Positions 1 to 6,817 of a stretch of DNA of 23,740 nucleotides are shown here, one piece after another. The stretch covers positions 1-23,740 of the IMG/VR virus record IMGVR_UViG_3300031227_000435. The stretch is one strand, 5' to 3'. Made by a program: the position numbers and the translations under genes. A model generated the notes under the pieces. The model saw nothing but the letters and a program-made list of their open reading frames with translations. It was not told the origin of the DNA and did not search any database. Position 1 is the stretch's first letter. Every line of letters begins with the position of its first letter. The stretch is from a virus.

Positions 1-480
1 AATCGTGCTGCCACCCGGATCTGACGCGGAACCGTCGCTATAGATTTCCGCCTGTACAGCGGCCATCGTTACGTTACTTGCTAGTGCCACGTCGGGCAAA
101 TGCAGCGTACCGCGCATGGCGATACCCGTTCCAGTTACGGTTCCTGTCGCGCCGAAGTTAAGGCTGATGTGCGCGCCATGTGCTGTTCCTGCAGCCACAT
201 TCTCGACCGTTGTGAATACTCTAAGTGCTTCTCCGCCACCACCTGCCCCAGTTAGATACTGACGCAGATATATACCGCGATTGTCACCAGACGTCGCGCC
301 ATTGTCAAAGTACATTGCAACGAACTTCATGTCAGCAGTGTCTTCTACAATACGCGCCGCGCTAGTGCCGAACTTCATTACGCCACCGTCAGTGTTGCTG
401 CTATTGACGTTGACCTTAGAGAAGTCTAGGCGGCTGGCCATGTTGGAGAGATAAAGTCTCCCCCTTTTCTTGAATGGCAT
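1..480 (-). CDS. Phage structural-like protein, 3' end beyond left edge
   Basis: Open frame of 160 codons starting at the ATG at 480-478 and running off the left edge without a stop. It begins MPFKKRGRLYLSN and is rich in Gly, Ala, Ser and Thr with alternating beta-type stretches (for example VFTTVENVAAGTAHGAHISL). That composition is usual for phage head or tail surface proteins, but I recognise no specific family. The start is well supported: a GGAGG lies 8 bases upstream, and the ATG shares its A with the TAA stop of the preceding zinc-finger gene (TAATG), so translation is probably coupled. Its place directly downstream of the major capsid protein fits a head, neck or decoration role; this is inference from position. 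Confidence 0.7.
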   Translation of the reverse strand, partial: MPFKKRGRLYLSNMASRLDFSKVNVNSSNTDGGVMKFGTSAARIVEDTADMKFVAMYFDNGATSGDNRGIYLRQYLTGAGGGGEALRVFTTVENVAAGTAHGAHISLNFGATGTVTGTGIAMRGTLHLPDVALASNVTMAAVQAEIYSDGSASDPGGSTI

Positions 481-755
481 TATTTGCCTCCGTGCATCTT
501 GTTACCGTGAGTCTCTAATGTAGAGTGATCACGGAAAGTTTTTCCGCATTCAGCGCATCTAGGAAGCGATCCAGAGTTTCCTGCAAAGGGCTCAGTGTAA
601 CGTCCGAGTTTCGGATGTCCCTCCACCGTGATCCCCCAAATCGCATCGTCGTTGCGCATTCCTTTTAGCTGGAAAACTTCACCGATATACCGTTGTGAAC
701 CGGCGTATCCGAAAGACTTCCTGGCTACTACCCATTTACCAGTATAGTTTCCCAT
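480..755 (-). CDS. Small protein with C-terminal C2H2 zinc finger
   Basis: A 91-residue protein. The C-terminal quarter holds a textbook C2H2 pattern: Cys67-x2-Cys70-x12-His83-x4-His88, with Phe at the usual core position (CGKTF). The first 60 residues look like a small beta domain (KWVVARKSFGY...GEVFQLKG) that I do not recognise. It lies between the major capsid protein and the next structural-like gene, 13 bases after the capsid stop, and its stop overlaps the next start by one base. An AAGGG lies about 11 bases before the ATG. C2H2 fingers in phages often bind DNA or stabilise small proteins. Its position among head genes means it could be a late regulator or a virion component; the sequence does not decide between them. 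Confidence 0.8.
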   Translation of the reverse strand: MGNYTGKWVVARKSFGYAGSQRYIGEVFQLKGMRNDDAIWGITVEGHPKLGRYTEPFAGNSGSLPRCAECGKTFRDHSTLETHGNKMHGGK

Positions 756-768
756 TCGTCAAAATCCC

Positions 769-1746
769 TTAGGCTACTGCGTCTACACAATCGCTGAGGA
801 ATAATCCAGCATTTTCGACAATTGACTTCTGATCGTAATAGCTGCGAACCTCAACCCAATCTCCGCCACGAACGTCGTCGCGGTACTTGCGCATGTACTG
901 GATTCCATTGCCCATCCCGGTATTCCACACGAATGTGTATCCGGCGGAGGGTGTGAAGATGCTCGGGCGACTGGGCGCATAAAGCATCAGCGCGTCGTCA
1001 TCCCAGCTAGCAGTATAAGACACGCTAGCCTCAGCGGTACCTTCGGCGTCAGCGGTATAGATGCTCTCGCCAACCAGCACGCGGTCCATATCGAACAGCG
1101 CGGCCAAGAGGTCAGTGGTGGCAATTCCGCGCTCGGTGTACTTGATGCGCTCTAGAACGTCAGGATGATCGATCAGCACATCGCGAGTTAGGTCGCCAAG
1201 CACCAAGGTGTTCGGGTTTCGCCCAATCATGCGGCGGATGGTGCGTTTGTATTCGCGCATCACCTCAACAGGCTCGCTCGAACCGTAATCCGAGAACTTG
1301 TCGAAGTCAGTCCCGCCAACTTTGTCCGTGGTCCAAACGCTGGTCTTCCAGAAATCAGAAACCCAGGCGCGCTCGCGCTGTAACGACAGTGCATTCGTCA
1401 CTAGGAATGTGGCGTCTCGGTCAGAATCGAACGGGGCGTCCTCATTTGCACGGCGGTCATCGGAGATAAAGTGCCGCAAGGCATGCTTGTTGCAGCGATA
1501 CGTGCTAGACGTGTCAACCGAATAACCGATCGCGGCAGGAATATCAGCCTCGCCCAGAGGGATGTCGCCCTGGTTGCGGAAGAAAGCGGACTGCTCGACT
1601 TCCGGGATAATGTCCGTCTGCTTAGAGACGGTTACAACGGGAAAGATCTGGTCTGCGATGTACTCAAGATTCTCGTAACCTACAAGAACCTCAGTCAACA
1701 TCTTGTTGACGTGTACGTCAGACGCTGAAGGCATATAAACTGGCAT
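769..1746 (-). CDS. Major capsid protein
   Basis: A 325-residue protein, a usual size for a HK97-fold capsid subunit. It reads like the family of phage major capsid proteins whose N-terminus starts with a 'DVHVNxxLT' segment followed by 'YIADQIFPVVTVSKQTD' (about residues 29-45). A central 'DDRRANEDAPFDSDRDAT' stretch and 'RNPNTLVLGDLTRDVLIDHP' (about 178-196) are further family-like segments. The C-terminal part has the expected strands (SYTASWDDDALMLY, YTFVWNTG). It follows the decoration-like gene by 14 bases, with AGGAGA about 8 bases before the ATG. No long N-terminal delta domain is visible; scaffolding is probably supplied by the acidic C-terminus of the protease gene upstream. Confidence 0.9.
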   Translation of the reverse strand: MPVYMPSASDVHVNKMLTEVLVGYENLEYIADQIFPVVTVSKQTDIIPEVEQSAFFRNQGDIPLGEADIPAAIGYSVDTSSTYRCNKHALRHFISDDRRANEDAPFDSDRDATFLVTNALSLQRERAWVSDFWKTSVWTTDKVGGTDFDKFSDYGSSEPVEVMREYKRTIRRMIGRNPNTLVLGDLTRDVLIDHPDVLERIKYTERGIATTDLLAALFDMDRVLVGESIYTADAEGTAEASVSYTASWDDDALMLYAPSRPSIFTPSAGYTFVWNTGMGNGIQYMRKYRDDVRGGDWVEVRSYYDQKSIVENAGLFLSDCVDAVA

Positions 1747-1760
1747 TTTCTATTCTCCTA

Positions 1761-2141
1761 TTATTGCGCCCGACCGCGCGGCAGCAAAATCATCTCGCCA
1801 ATCTCGCCGGAGCTGCCACCCACAGTGCAGATGCCAGCAACATAGACGGTGGTATCAGTTCCAGCAACGACTGTGTCAGCCGTGCCGGTCGTGCTCGTGC
1901 CGACCAACTGCCCAGCAGTAACGGTCTCGCCAAGCGTAATCTTCGTGTGTCCAGCGATTCGGACGCTGCAGCCCTGGCCTGTGGTTCCACCATGCTGTAA
2001 CACGCCAACAACAACATCAGTGGCCCCAGAGCACACATCGGCAATATCGTTACCATTCATAGCAACAAAATAGTAAGCGTAGTCCGACATATCATCGTAA
2101 GCCTTGAGTGGGATGTCAATCCCTTCATATTGCTTTGCCAT
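1761..2141 (-). CDS. Capsid decoration/cement-like protein
   Basis: A 126-residue, mostly beta protein rich in Gly, Thr and Val. It opens with 'MAKQYEGIDIPLKAYDDMSDYAYYFVAMNG' and contains 'VVVGVLQHGGTTGQGCSVRIAG' and 'GETVTAGQLVGTSTTGTADT'. This layout, with a hydrophobic core followed by 'G..V..G.LVG' repeats, matches small capsid stabilising proteins (DUF2190-like or lambda gpD-like) that sit between protease/scaffold and major capsid genes, exactly as here. A TAGGAGAAG motif precedes the ATG. The start lies one base after the stop of the protease gene, so the two are probably translationally coupled. Family assignment is by composition, motif style and position. Confidence 0.72.
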   Translation of the reverse strand: MAKQYEGIDIPLKAYDDMSDYAYYFVAMNGNDIADVCSGATDVVVGVLQHGGTTGQGCSVRIAGHTKITLGETVTAGQLVGTSTTGTADTVVAGTDTTVYVAGICTVGGSSGEIGEMILLPRGRAQ

Positions 2142-2142
2142 A

Positions 2143-3300
2143 TTATACTTCTCCTACAATATCAATACTAGAAATATTCTTCGTGTGTTCCGCATCGTAT
2201 TCTGCATATAGCTCAGGATGCTCGCTGAATACAGCTACCAGGGCCTCGCCGCGCGACATTCCACCGGCCTCACTTGTGGCTACAAGCTTCTCAATTTTGG
2301 AGTCATTTGATTCTGCGACATGACCCTCATGGCCAATCTCGCCAAACAGCGCGGCCATCTTCTCGCGGTTCCCCAATGTCTCAAGAACACTCACGACTCG
2401 TGCGAAGTAGACTTTCCCCTCGCTGCCGTCACTGTCCTCTAGCCATAGAAGAACTTCTGCGAAATCAGCAGCCTCTTCAGGCAGCCCCTCAATCTTGCTG
2501 GCAGTGTCAGAGAATTTAAGCATTCGCAGTTCGCGCTCTGTTTTCTCTTTTGCTTCGTTGTACGCAACTAGCTCACTGTCTTTTTCCGACAACGCCTCTT
2601 GGAGAGCGGTGATCTCAGCATCTTTTCCCTGCAGCTGATCAGCAAACTCCTGTGCATTGTCTTCGCCAGCATCCTGCTCGCTTTCGTTGTCCTCGATCGC
2701 GGGTTCACTCTTGAACAAACTGGTAAGCCATTCGCCAAAGTTATGCTTTACAGCATCTTCCGCGATCTGCTTAATCTGCTCAACGTTATCCTCGCTCAAG
2801 GCGGTGATGTCTTCAGACATAGATTCCTCCGAATTATTTTGCTCTACCCAATTTCCGTCTTCGAATACAAGCGTCGCTGACCCGAGTCTCGGGCGCGGCG
2901 TAATTGCCATGCCAAGTGCAATGTTGTTATAGTATTTTCCGCTTACGTCTTCATACCCGTTGAACCACACCTCTGGCGAGGAGTATAAATAGCCCTTGCT
3001 CTTTAATGTGTCAACGGCGCCTTCCCTGAATTCAGGAAGCCATTCGACGCCACGGTCCGAGATTCGTAAATCACTAACGAATCCGTAAATACCAGCACTG
3101 TCATCGTGTCTCTCATTGACAGGCAACTTGTAGTCTGGCACGGGACGCTTGAAGTTCGTTACCATCTCTTCACCATCTTCTATTGTGAAGTCTTTGGTAA
3201 TGCCCATGTGATGCACTTCCCTGAATGGGAAGAATAGCCGCCATCCATCGTCGGATGTGTATCCCTCGAATGGAATTAGAAAATGTAAATCGTTTTGCAT
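2143..3300 (-). CDS. Mu I-type capsid maturation protease with scaffold tail
   Basis: The N-terminal half (about residues 1-155) resembles the Mu gpI-like protease family. Visible segments are 'GITKDFTIEDGEEMVTNF', 'PVNERHDDSAGIYGFVSDL', 'GVEWLPEFREGAVDTL', 'YLYSSPEVWF' and 'NIALGMAITPRPRLG'. The second half is acidic and helical (about 175-270, rich in Glu, Asp, Gln and Ala, with coiled-coil character), as expected of an internal scaffold later cleaved. I chose the ATG at 3300 (385 residues) because AGGA lies 7 bases upstream of it; the ATG seven codons earlier, at 3321, has no ribosome binding site. It lies directly before the decoration and capsid genes, the standard order for protease, cement and capsid. 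Confidence 0.82.
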   Translation of the reverse strand: MQNDLHFLIPFEGYTSDDGWRLFFPFREVHHMGITKDFTIEDGEEMVTNFKRPVPDYKLPVNERHDDSAGIYGFVSDLRISDRGVEWLPEFREGAVDTLKSKGYLYSSPEVWFNGYEDVSGKYYNNIALGMAITPRPRLGSATLVFEDGNWVEQNNSEESMSEDITALSEDNVEQIKQIAEDAVKHNFGEWLTSLFKSEPAIEDNESEQDAGEDNAQEFADQLQGKDAEITALQEALSEKDSELVAYNEAKEKTERELRMLKFSDTASKIEGLPEEAADFAEVLLWLEDSDGSEGKVYFARVVSVLETLGNREKMAALFGEIGHEGHVAESNDSKIEKLVATSEAGGMSRGEALVAVFSEHPELYAEYDAEHTKNISSIDIVGEV

Positions 3301-3329
3301 TGTGCTGTCCTGTGTATACATTTATGCTA

Positions 3330-3359
3330 ATTCTAACAACAGTAGCAAACTACGCGCAA
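3330..3359 (-). promoter_or_regulatory. Possible weak promoter before the capsid genes
   Basis: In the 72-base gap before the protease start, the minus strand holds TAGAAT (3335-3330) as a possible -10. A weak TTGCGC -35 (3359-3354) lies 18 bases away. It is the largest gap in the head gene cluster apart from the insertion at 6348-6908. The match to the sigma-70 consensus is modest, and read-through from upstream is equally possible. Confidence 0.25.
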
Positions 3360-3372
3360 CCTTAAAGCAGTT

Positions 3373-3570
3373 CTATAGCCCGCTGTCGGTCCCATGTTCA
3401 CGAATATCTATCCATGAATTTAGGGATCGTTGCTTTTGCACCCTGGCTATTTTAACAGGCCTTTTGCCATGCATTGTGATTACATAGTTTCCGTATCCGT
3501 TATTGTCTTCAAGATACCTGATCAGTGATAGATATCTCACCACCACGTCTGCTGATATTTCCTGTTCCAT
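3373..3570 (-). CDS. Hypothetical protein, 65 residues
   Basis: Small protein beginning MEQEISADVVVRYLSLIRYLEDNN, then a short basic part (GKRPVKIARVQKQRS). I recognise no family. Support for it being real: a GAGG lies 5 bases upstream of the ATG, and its start follows the upstream gene's TAA by two bases in the same leftward operon. The N-terminal half is predicted by eye to be helical. It has no Cys pairs, signal peptide or membrane segment. Confidence 0.6.
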   Translation of the reverse strand: MEQEISADVVVRYLSLIRYLEDNNGYGNYVITMHGKRPVKIARVQKQRSLNSWIDIREHGTDSGL

Positions 3571-3572
3571 AT

Positions 3573-4085
3573 TTACCTCAGATGATCGTGTATTTGACGC
3601 AATTCTAATATTCTTATTGCATCTTTTGTCCCGAATCTGTTATACGGTTTGTCTACAATAAATGTTTTGCATATCTTTGATAGCATGCGCGCATCGTCTG
3701 CGTTTGATTCTATAAAGAAGTCTAGATCAAGATTTTGTACCTCTTCTGACTTCATGTGCGTGCATATTACCGGGAGACCATCAAGCCCGTTCTCAGAAAG
3801 CCATTCACATGTTACTCTTAGTAGCTCTGGTATTCTGTTAGTAATTGCATATACGTCGTATTGTAGCAGCAGTTCATTTACGCAGCTTATAGAGTTCTGA
3901 ATGGCTGGTATTTTTGCGTATGTACTTCTACTTTCTAGCCATAAGCATATGTCCCTGTCAGATACTGTCGGATACATTTCTTGTATGCTGTATGCTTCAG
4001 GTTGCCTCGGGTCTCCGAACGCTTTGTATGCAGACGCCAGGAGATCGCATACAACTCCATTGATCTCTATACCTATACGACTCAC
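3573..4085 (-). CDS. HAD-family 5'(3')-nucleotidase-like protein with altered motif I
   Basis: About 170 residues with the layout of the NT5C-type HAD phosphatases, which remove phosphate from deoxynucleotides. An N-terminal 'RIGIEINGVVCDLL' lies at residues 3-16. 'YAITNR' (about 79-84) corresponds to motif II, and 'DFFIESNADDA' plus 'FIVDKPYNR' (about 142-150) correspond to the later motifs. The usual motif I is DxDGV; here the nucleophile Asp is Glu7 and the acid/base Asp is Asn9, so ordinary phosphatase chemistry is doubtful. I chose the GTG at 4085, which overlaps the upstream gene's TGA as GTGA; a second GTG at 4094 is possible. Neither has a ribosome binding site, so coupling is likely. 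Confidence 0.68.
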   Translation of the reverse strand: MSRIGIEINGVVCDLLASAYKAFGDPRQPEAYSIQEMYPTVSDRDICLWLESRSTYAKIPAIQNSISCVNELLLQYDVYAITNRIPELLRVTCEWLSENGLDGLPVICTHMKSEEVQNLDLDFFIESNADDARMLSKICKTFIVDKPYNRFGTKDAIRILELRQIHDHLR

Positions 4086-4189
4086 AATATGCACAAGACT
4101 ATTACCGTCCCGAGGAATGTGAGGAATACCAACCCTATAATCTGAGCTAGGTCTTCGTGCTCTAGCAGATACTTAGAAATTGCGTCCAT
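4082..4189 (-). CDS. 35-residue single-pass membrane peptide
   Basis: Short frame MDAISKYLLEHEDL followed by one strong hydrophobic segment (about residues 15-35, QIIGLVFLTFLGTVIVL) that ends at the stop. It starts inside the last codons of the portal gene (the portal stop is at 4173), and its TGA overlaps the GTG start of the next gene, typical of small coupled phage genes. No clear ribosome binding site precedes the ATG at 4189, which lowers confidence. Its topology would suit a small membrane or lysis accessory peptide, but no function can be assigned. Confidence 0.45.
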   Translation of the reverse strand: MDAISKYLLEHEDLAQIIGLVFLTFLGTVIVLCIL

Positions 4190-6194
4190 GATATTTGTAT
4201 GTGATGTAGCAACGGTCGCTGCCTCCGCACAACCTTTGCCCAATGGGCTTAATGTTCTTGGGGTCAGTCCATCCAAGATCCTCTAGCTCTTCACATTCAG
4301 AGCATACGCGCTCGTCGTTCTCAGTGAAATTCTTTGCTAGTACGCCGTCGCTGTATATGCGTCCTATCTTCCAGTCCATCTGCACTTTGTTGCGCGGGAA
4401 TACATTGTTTATGCGTAACTTAGCCCTCCACGCTGTTGCATGATTCCCAAAGATCTTGTATGAAGAGCTAGCGTACATGCGTAATCTATACGTAAATGAC
4501 GCCATGACGCCACGTATAGCATCTACTATAATGTCTTTGGAATTCCCTCCTAGCTCTCTTAGTTTGTCAATGATTGCCACTGATAGAGACTTTCTTAGAT
4601 TCGTGTCTAGGTAGTGAGCTTGGAACATCAGCTCGTCAACGATTGCCTTGTAGCCTTCTAGTGGAGGACGGTCCCCAACAAACTTAATCCATGCCGCAAT
4701 CATTCCCTCTGCAAGGCTTCCCTTAACTTCGTCTAAGAACTTATCCATATAGACGTCAATAAGGTCGGCCCATTCATCTTCGTCCTTACCGGCGAGATCC
4801 TCTGGTAGTGCTCCAAGCTCTCGTTCGTAGATGCGGAGCACCTCCTGCGCGACAGATGCTGTGAATGCCCCTGCTGAACCGGCTGTGTATGAATTCGCAA
4901 ACTCAGACATTTCAACGTCTTGCTCTGCTGGAAGTTTTACCTCATCAGCCTCTTTGCCGTCTGGCGGTTCTCCTGGAGATTGCTGCGCGGGCAGGTTGGG
5001 CTTTAGCAATAGTCCCGGCTCATCTATTTGCTCAATACCTATCATCCGTCTTACCTGATTCTCGGTCTCCATATTGTATGTAATGGCGCCCGCGTTGAAT
5101 AGTGAGCTGATGATGGTCGCGAAGTCCCCAACATCAATCTTGGAGATCTTGTCGAAGTAGACTTCTGGTAGCGCGTCGGTCTCGGGCATATTGTTTAGCT
5201 CGAATAGGCGCGTGACTGCATGGCGATTGATAACCGCTGCTATTTTGTTCAAATATGTGTTTAGCGCGATGATATATAGAGACGACTTGTCCTTAATCAT
5301 TGCGTACGAGCCGCCGCTTCCGCCGATCATGATAAAATCCATCATCATTGTTCTAGCTTCGTCTTCTTGATGGCGCTTAATAACTTCGCCTATGCTAATG
5401 GCTGGCCCATGCGCAGGCATTTTGTACTCAAAGCCCCATCCGTAAGGCAGGGTTAGGCCCATATCGTCGCCGAGCTTGATGTTTCTTGCTACTCGCTTTG
5501 CGCGGATTACGTCTGCACTACCTTCATCTGTCTCTGCGTTTTCTGGTAATGTGACTGTCGGCGTTCCAGATAGGCGCTCGCATACAACTGCCTCTAGGAT
5601 AGACAAGTTCTTAACAAAGAACCATGATGTATAACTTGACTCAAAGCAGCTAATGCCCTCGACGTTGTTCTTACCAGCTCCTGTAGTGGTGAAATGCAGC
5701 AACTTCTCAATAGGAATAAAAACCTCTTTCCCCTGCCACGACTGCCACATTCCGCTTAGTCCGCCGGATTCATCGAACTCCCAGCGGTCTAATGTTACTG
5801 GATGCCTCGGAGCCCACTTGCGCCACTCTACGCCGCCTTCGTCTCCCTTTTTGTAGACGATCTCCATATCCATCCATCCGTAAACAAGGAAGTATACGAT
5901 ATCGCCAATAACGTCCTCGAATGACTTCGACATATTGTGGAGATTGCGCTCAAGGAACGCGGCCTTGTCTTTGTCTGCTGACGTGTCGCCGCCTTCCTTC
6001 ACATGCAAACGCGCGCCCTGAAGAAACATGCGTGTGGTCTGGAGCATGGCTCCACCAACCGGATCAAGACGACTAATCTCATCGAAGACTTTTATCTTGC
6101 GCGCGCTAGATCGTAAGTCTCTAATCCAAGACTCTGAAATTACTCCATTATACTGAAGGGCGCCGGGCACCCCTAATTCATTGTATTTAGCCAT
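4173..6194 (-). CDS. Portal protein (Mu gp29/DUF935-like) fused to MuF-like C-terminus
   Basis: A 673-residue protein. Residues about 1-400 resemble the Mu-type portal family: 'SARKIKVFDEISRLDPVGGA', 'FEDVIGDIVYFLVYGWMDMEIVYK', 'WAPRHPVTLDRWEF' and 'LLHFTTTGAGKNNVEGIS'. After a Pro/Glu-rich linker (about 400-430), residues about 440-673 look like the head morphogenesis (MuF/gpF-like) domain. It ends with a Cys set at 631, 634, 656 and 662 (NDERVCSECEELEDLGWTDP...) that may bind metal. I chose the ATG at 6194, which overlaps the stop of the upstream ORF by eight bases and has GGTGAT upstream; the ATG at 6233 would add 13 residues inside that ORF. Portal and MuF domains are usually separate genes. 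Confidence 0.85.
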   Translation of the reverse strand: MAKYNELGVPGALQYNGVISESWIRDLRSSARKIKVFDEISRLDPVGGAMLQTTRMFLQGARLHVKEGGDTSADKDKAAFLERNLHNMSKSFEDVIGDIVYFLVYGWMDMEIVYKKGDEGGVEWRKWAPRHPVTLDRWEFDESGGLSGMWQSWQGKEVFIPIEKLLHFTTTGAGKNNVEGISCFESSYTSWFFVKNLSILEAVVCERLSGTPTVTLPENAETDEGSADVIRAKRVARNIKLGDDMGLTLPYGWGFEYKMPAHGPAISIGEVIKRHQEDEARTMMMDFIMIGGSGGSYAMIKDKSSLYIIALNTYLNKIAAVINRHAVTRLFELNNMPETDALPEVYFDKISKIDVGDFATIISSLFNAGAITYNMETENQVRRMIGIEQIDEPGLLLKPNLPAQQSPGEPPDGKEADEVKLPAEQDVEMSEFANSYTAGSAGAFTASVAQEVLRIYERELGALPEDLAGKDEDEWADLIDVYMDKFLDEVKGSLAEGMIAAWIKFVGDRPPLEGYKAIVDELMFQAHYLDTNLRKSLSVAIIDKLRELGGNSKDIIVDAIRGVMASFTYRLRMYASSSYKIFGNHATAWRAKLRINNVFPRNKVQMDWKIGRIYSDGVLAKNFTENDERVCSECEELEDLGWTDPKNIKPIGQRLCGGSDRCYITYKYHGRNF

Positions 6195-6342
6195 ATTTAT
6201 CACCAGGCAAATTGGCGCGAATAAAATCCTCATACTCTGATATTGGTAGTTTATAATTCGGATACAACATTATCACCCCACGACTATCTAGGATACGCTC
6301 TTTAATAGCGTCATTACTTTTTCGTCTCTCTAGGCCACTCAT
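6187..6342 (-). CDS. Small ORF, possibly 5'-truncated by the adjacent insertion
   Basis: A 51-residue frame (MSGLERRKSNDAIKERILDS... to ...NLPGDKYG) overlapping the portal start by eight bases. I recognise no family; it is charged and partly helical. Its ATG lies six bases beyond the end of the 91-base structured repeat at 6348-6438. The only ribosome-binding-like sequence (GGGGAGAG, about 15 bases upstream) belongs to that repeat and is too far away. The frame stays open upstream through the repeat to 6402. It is either a genuine small gene or the 3' remnant of a longer one cut by the insertion. Confidence 0.45.
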   Translation of the reverse strand: MSGLERRKSNDAIKERILDSRGVIMLYPNYKLPISEYEDFIRANLPGDKYG

Positions 6343-6347
6343 ATCGA

Positions 6348-6438
6348 AGTGACGACTCTCCCCGCTAAAGCAGGGAGCTTCCCAGGCTACGCTTGATCCC
6401 ATGATCTACGTTATCGCCTGGCGGCTCCGTCCGAGCCG
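6348..6438 (-). ncRNA. Omega-RNA-like structured RNA, left copy
   Basis: Read on the minus strand, three stems are visible. The first is CGGCTC/GAGCCG around a GGAC loop. The second is a long-range CCAGGC/GCCTGG. The third is a terminal CTCCCTGC-TTTA-GCGGGGAG hairpin. The sequence ends in GAGAGTCGTCACT. It aligns without gaps to the plus copy at 6818-6908, with 72 of 91 positions identical by hand count; many differences preserve pairing. I see no strong promoter of its own, so it may be transcribed as part of the late leftward operon. If it acts like a TnpB omega RNA, the guide would be the flanking bases starting TCGATATGAGTGG, at the start of the small ORF before the portal. Confidence 0.55.
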
Positions 6439-6802
6439 ACTTGATCGCTAAATGGAAAAGCTCAACAAATTCAAAGTGCTGCCTTCCCTGATATTCAAAG
6501 CTGATCATCAGTTTTTCATTGAAGCCGTCTATTTCAAGTTGGTATCCAGATTCATTTCTTAGCCAATCCGGTGTAACTGTCGGGAATTCTGCGCTGGCCA
6601 CATTCTCAATTGCCTTCCTGAATAGATTCTCGTGAACATTATTATTTTTTGCGCATACGGGACACCAAGAATTATGCGAGGCCACAGAATGAAAGCTGGT
6701 TTCCCATAATTCTCTCCGTAGGGGACTCCCTGCTTCAGCGGGGAGGGGAATTGCCTCCCCGATTTGCTTTAAGGTTATTATACCTTGACTTATATTATAC
6801 AA
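6365..6802 (-). pseudogene. Fragment of zinc-finger/PD-(D/E)XK homing-type nuclease
   Basis: The frame encodes 145 residues from a TTG. Only the middle (about residues 33-116) looks like protein: 'ETSFHSVASHNSWCPVCAKNN' is half of a treble-clef finger with one Cys pair, and 'YQLEIDGFNEKLMISFEYQGRQHFE' is a PD-(D/E)XK core (Asp, then Glu-Tyr-Gln). Full-length relatives have an earlier zinc half before this point and further sequence after the QHFE motif. Here both are replaced by insertion sequence: residues 18-30 translate the hairpin and residues 119-145 translate the 91-base repeat. The putative TTG start lies inside an AT-rich promoter of the opposite strand. I therefore call it a doubly truncated remnant, although the frame is open and expression cannot be excluded. 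Confidence 0.55.
6726..6745 (+). repeat. Third copy of the terminal hairpin, candidate left end
   Basis: CTCCCTGC-TTCA-GCGGGGAG is an 8-base stem with a 4-base loop. It differs from the hairpin at the end of the left omega-like copy by a single loop base. In IS200/IS605 elements the left and right ends each carry a subterminal hairpin of similar sequence. This could therefore be the left end of a roughly 190-base element ending at 6908. Its 3' arm can instead pair with CCTCCCC at 6754-6760. Confidence 0.45.
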
Positions 6803-6812
6803 TTAATATATT
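6785..6812 (+). promoter_or_regulatory. Sigma-70-like promoter for the right omega-RNA-like copy
   Basis: TTGACT (6785-6790), a 16-base spacer and TATATT (6807-6812) on the plus strand. A start about 6-8 bases downstream would fall at 6818-6820, at the first base of the first stem of the structured repeat. It points against the surrounding leftward operon. No U-rich terminator follows the repeat, so transcripts could continue antisense to the holin gene. Confidence 0.55.
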
Positions 6813-6817
6813 AAACC

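Noticed and set aside
3257-3487. Plus-strand frame of 76 codons opposite the capsid protease start
   Set aside because: It is antisense to two minus-strand genes with good ribosome binding sites and shows no protein-like pattern.
6195-6233. 13-residue N-terminal extension of the portal
   Set aside because: It overlaps the end of the small ORF in another frame. The ATG at 6194 starts a typical portal N-terminus with GGTGAT upstream.
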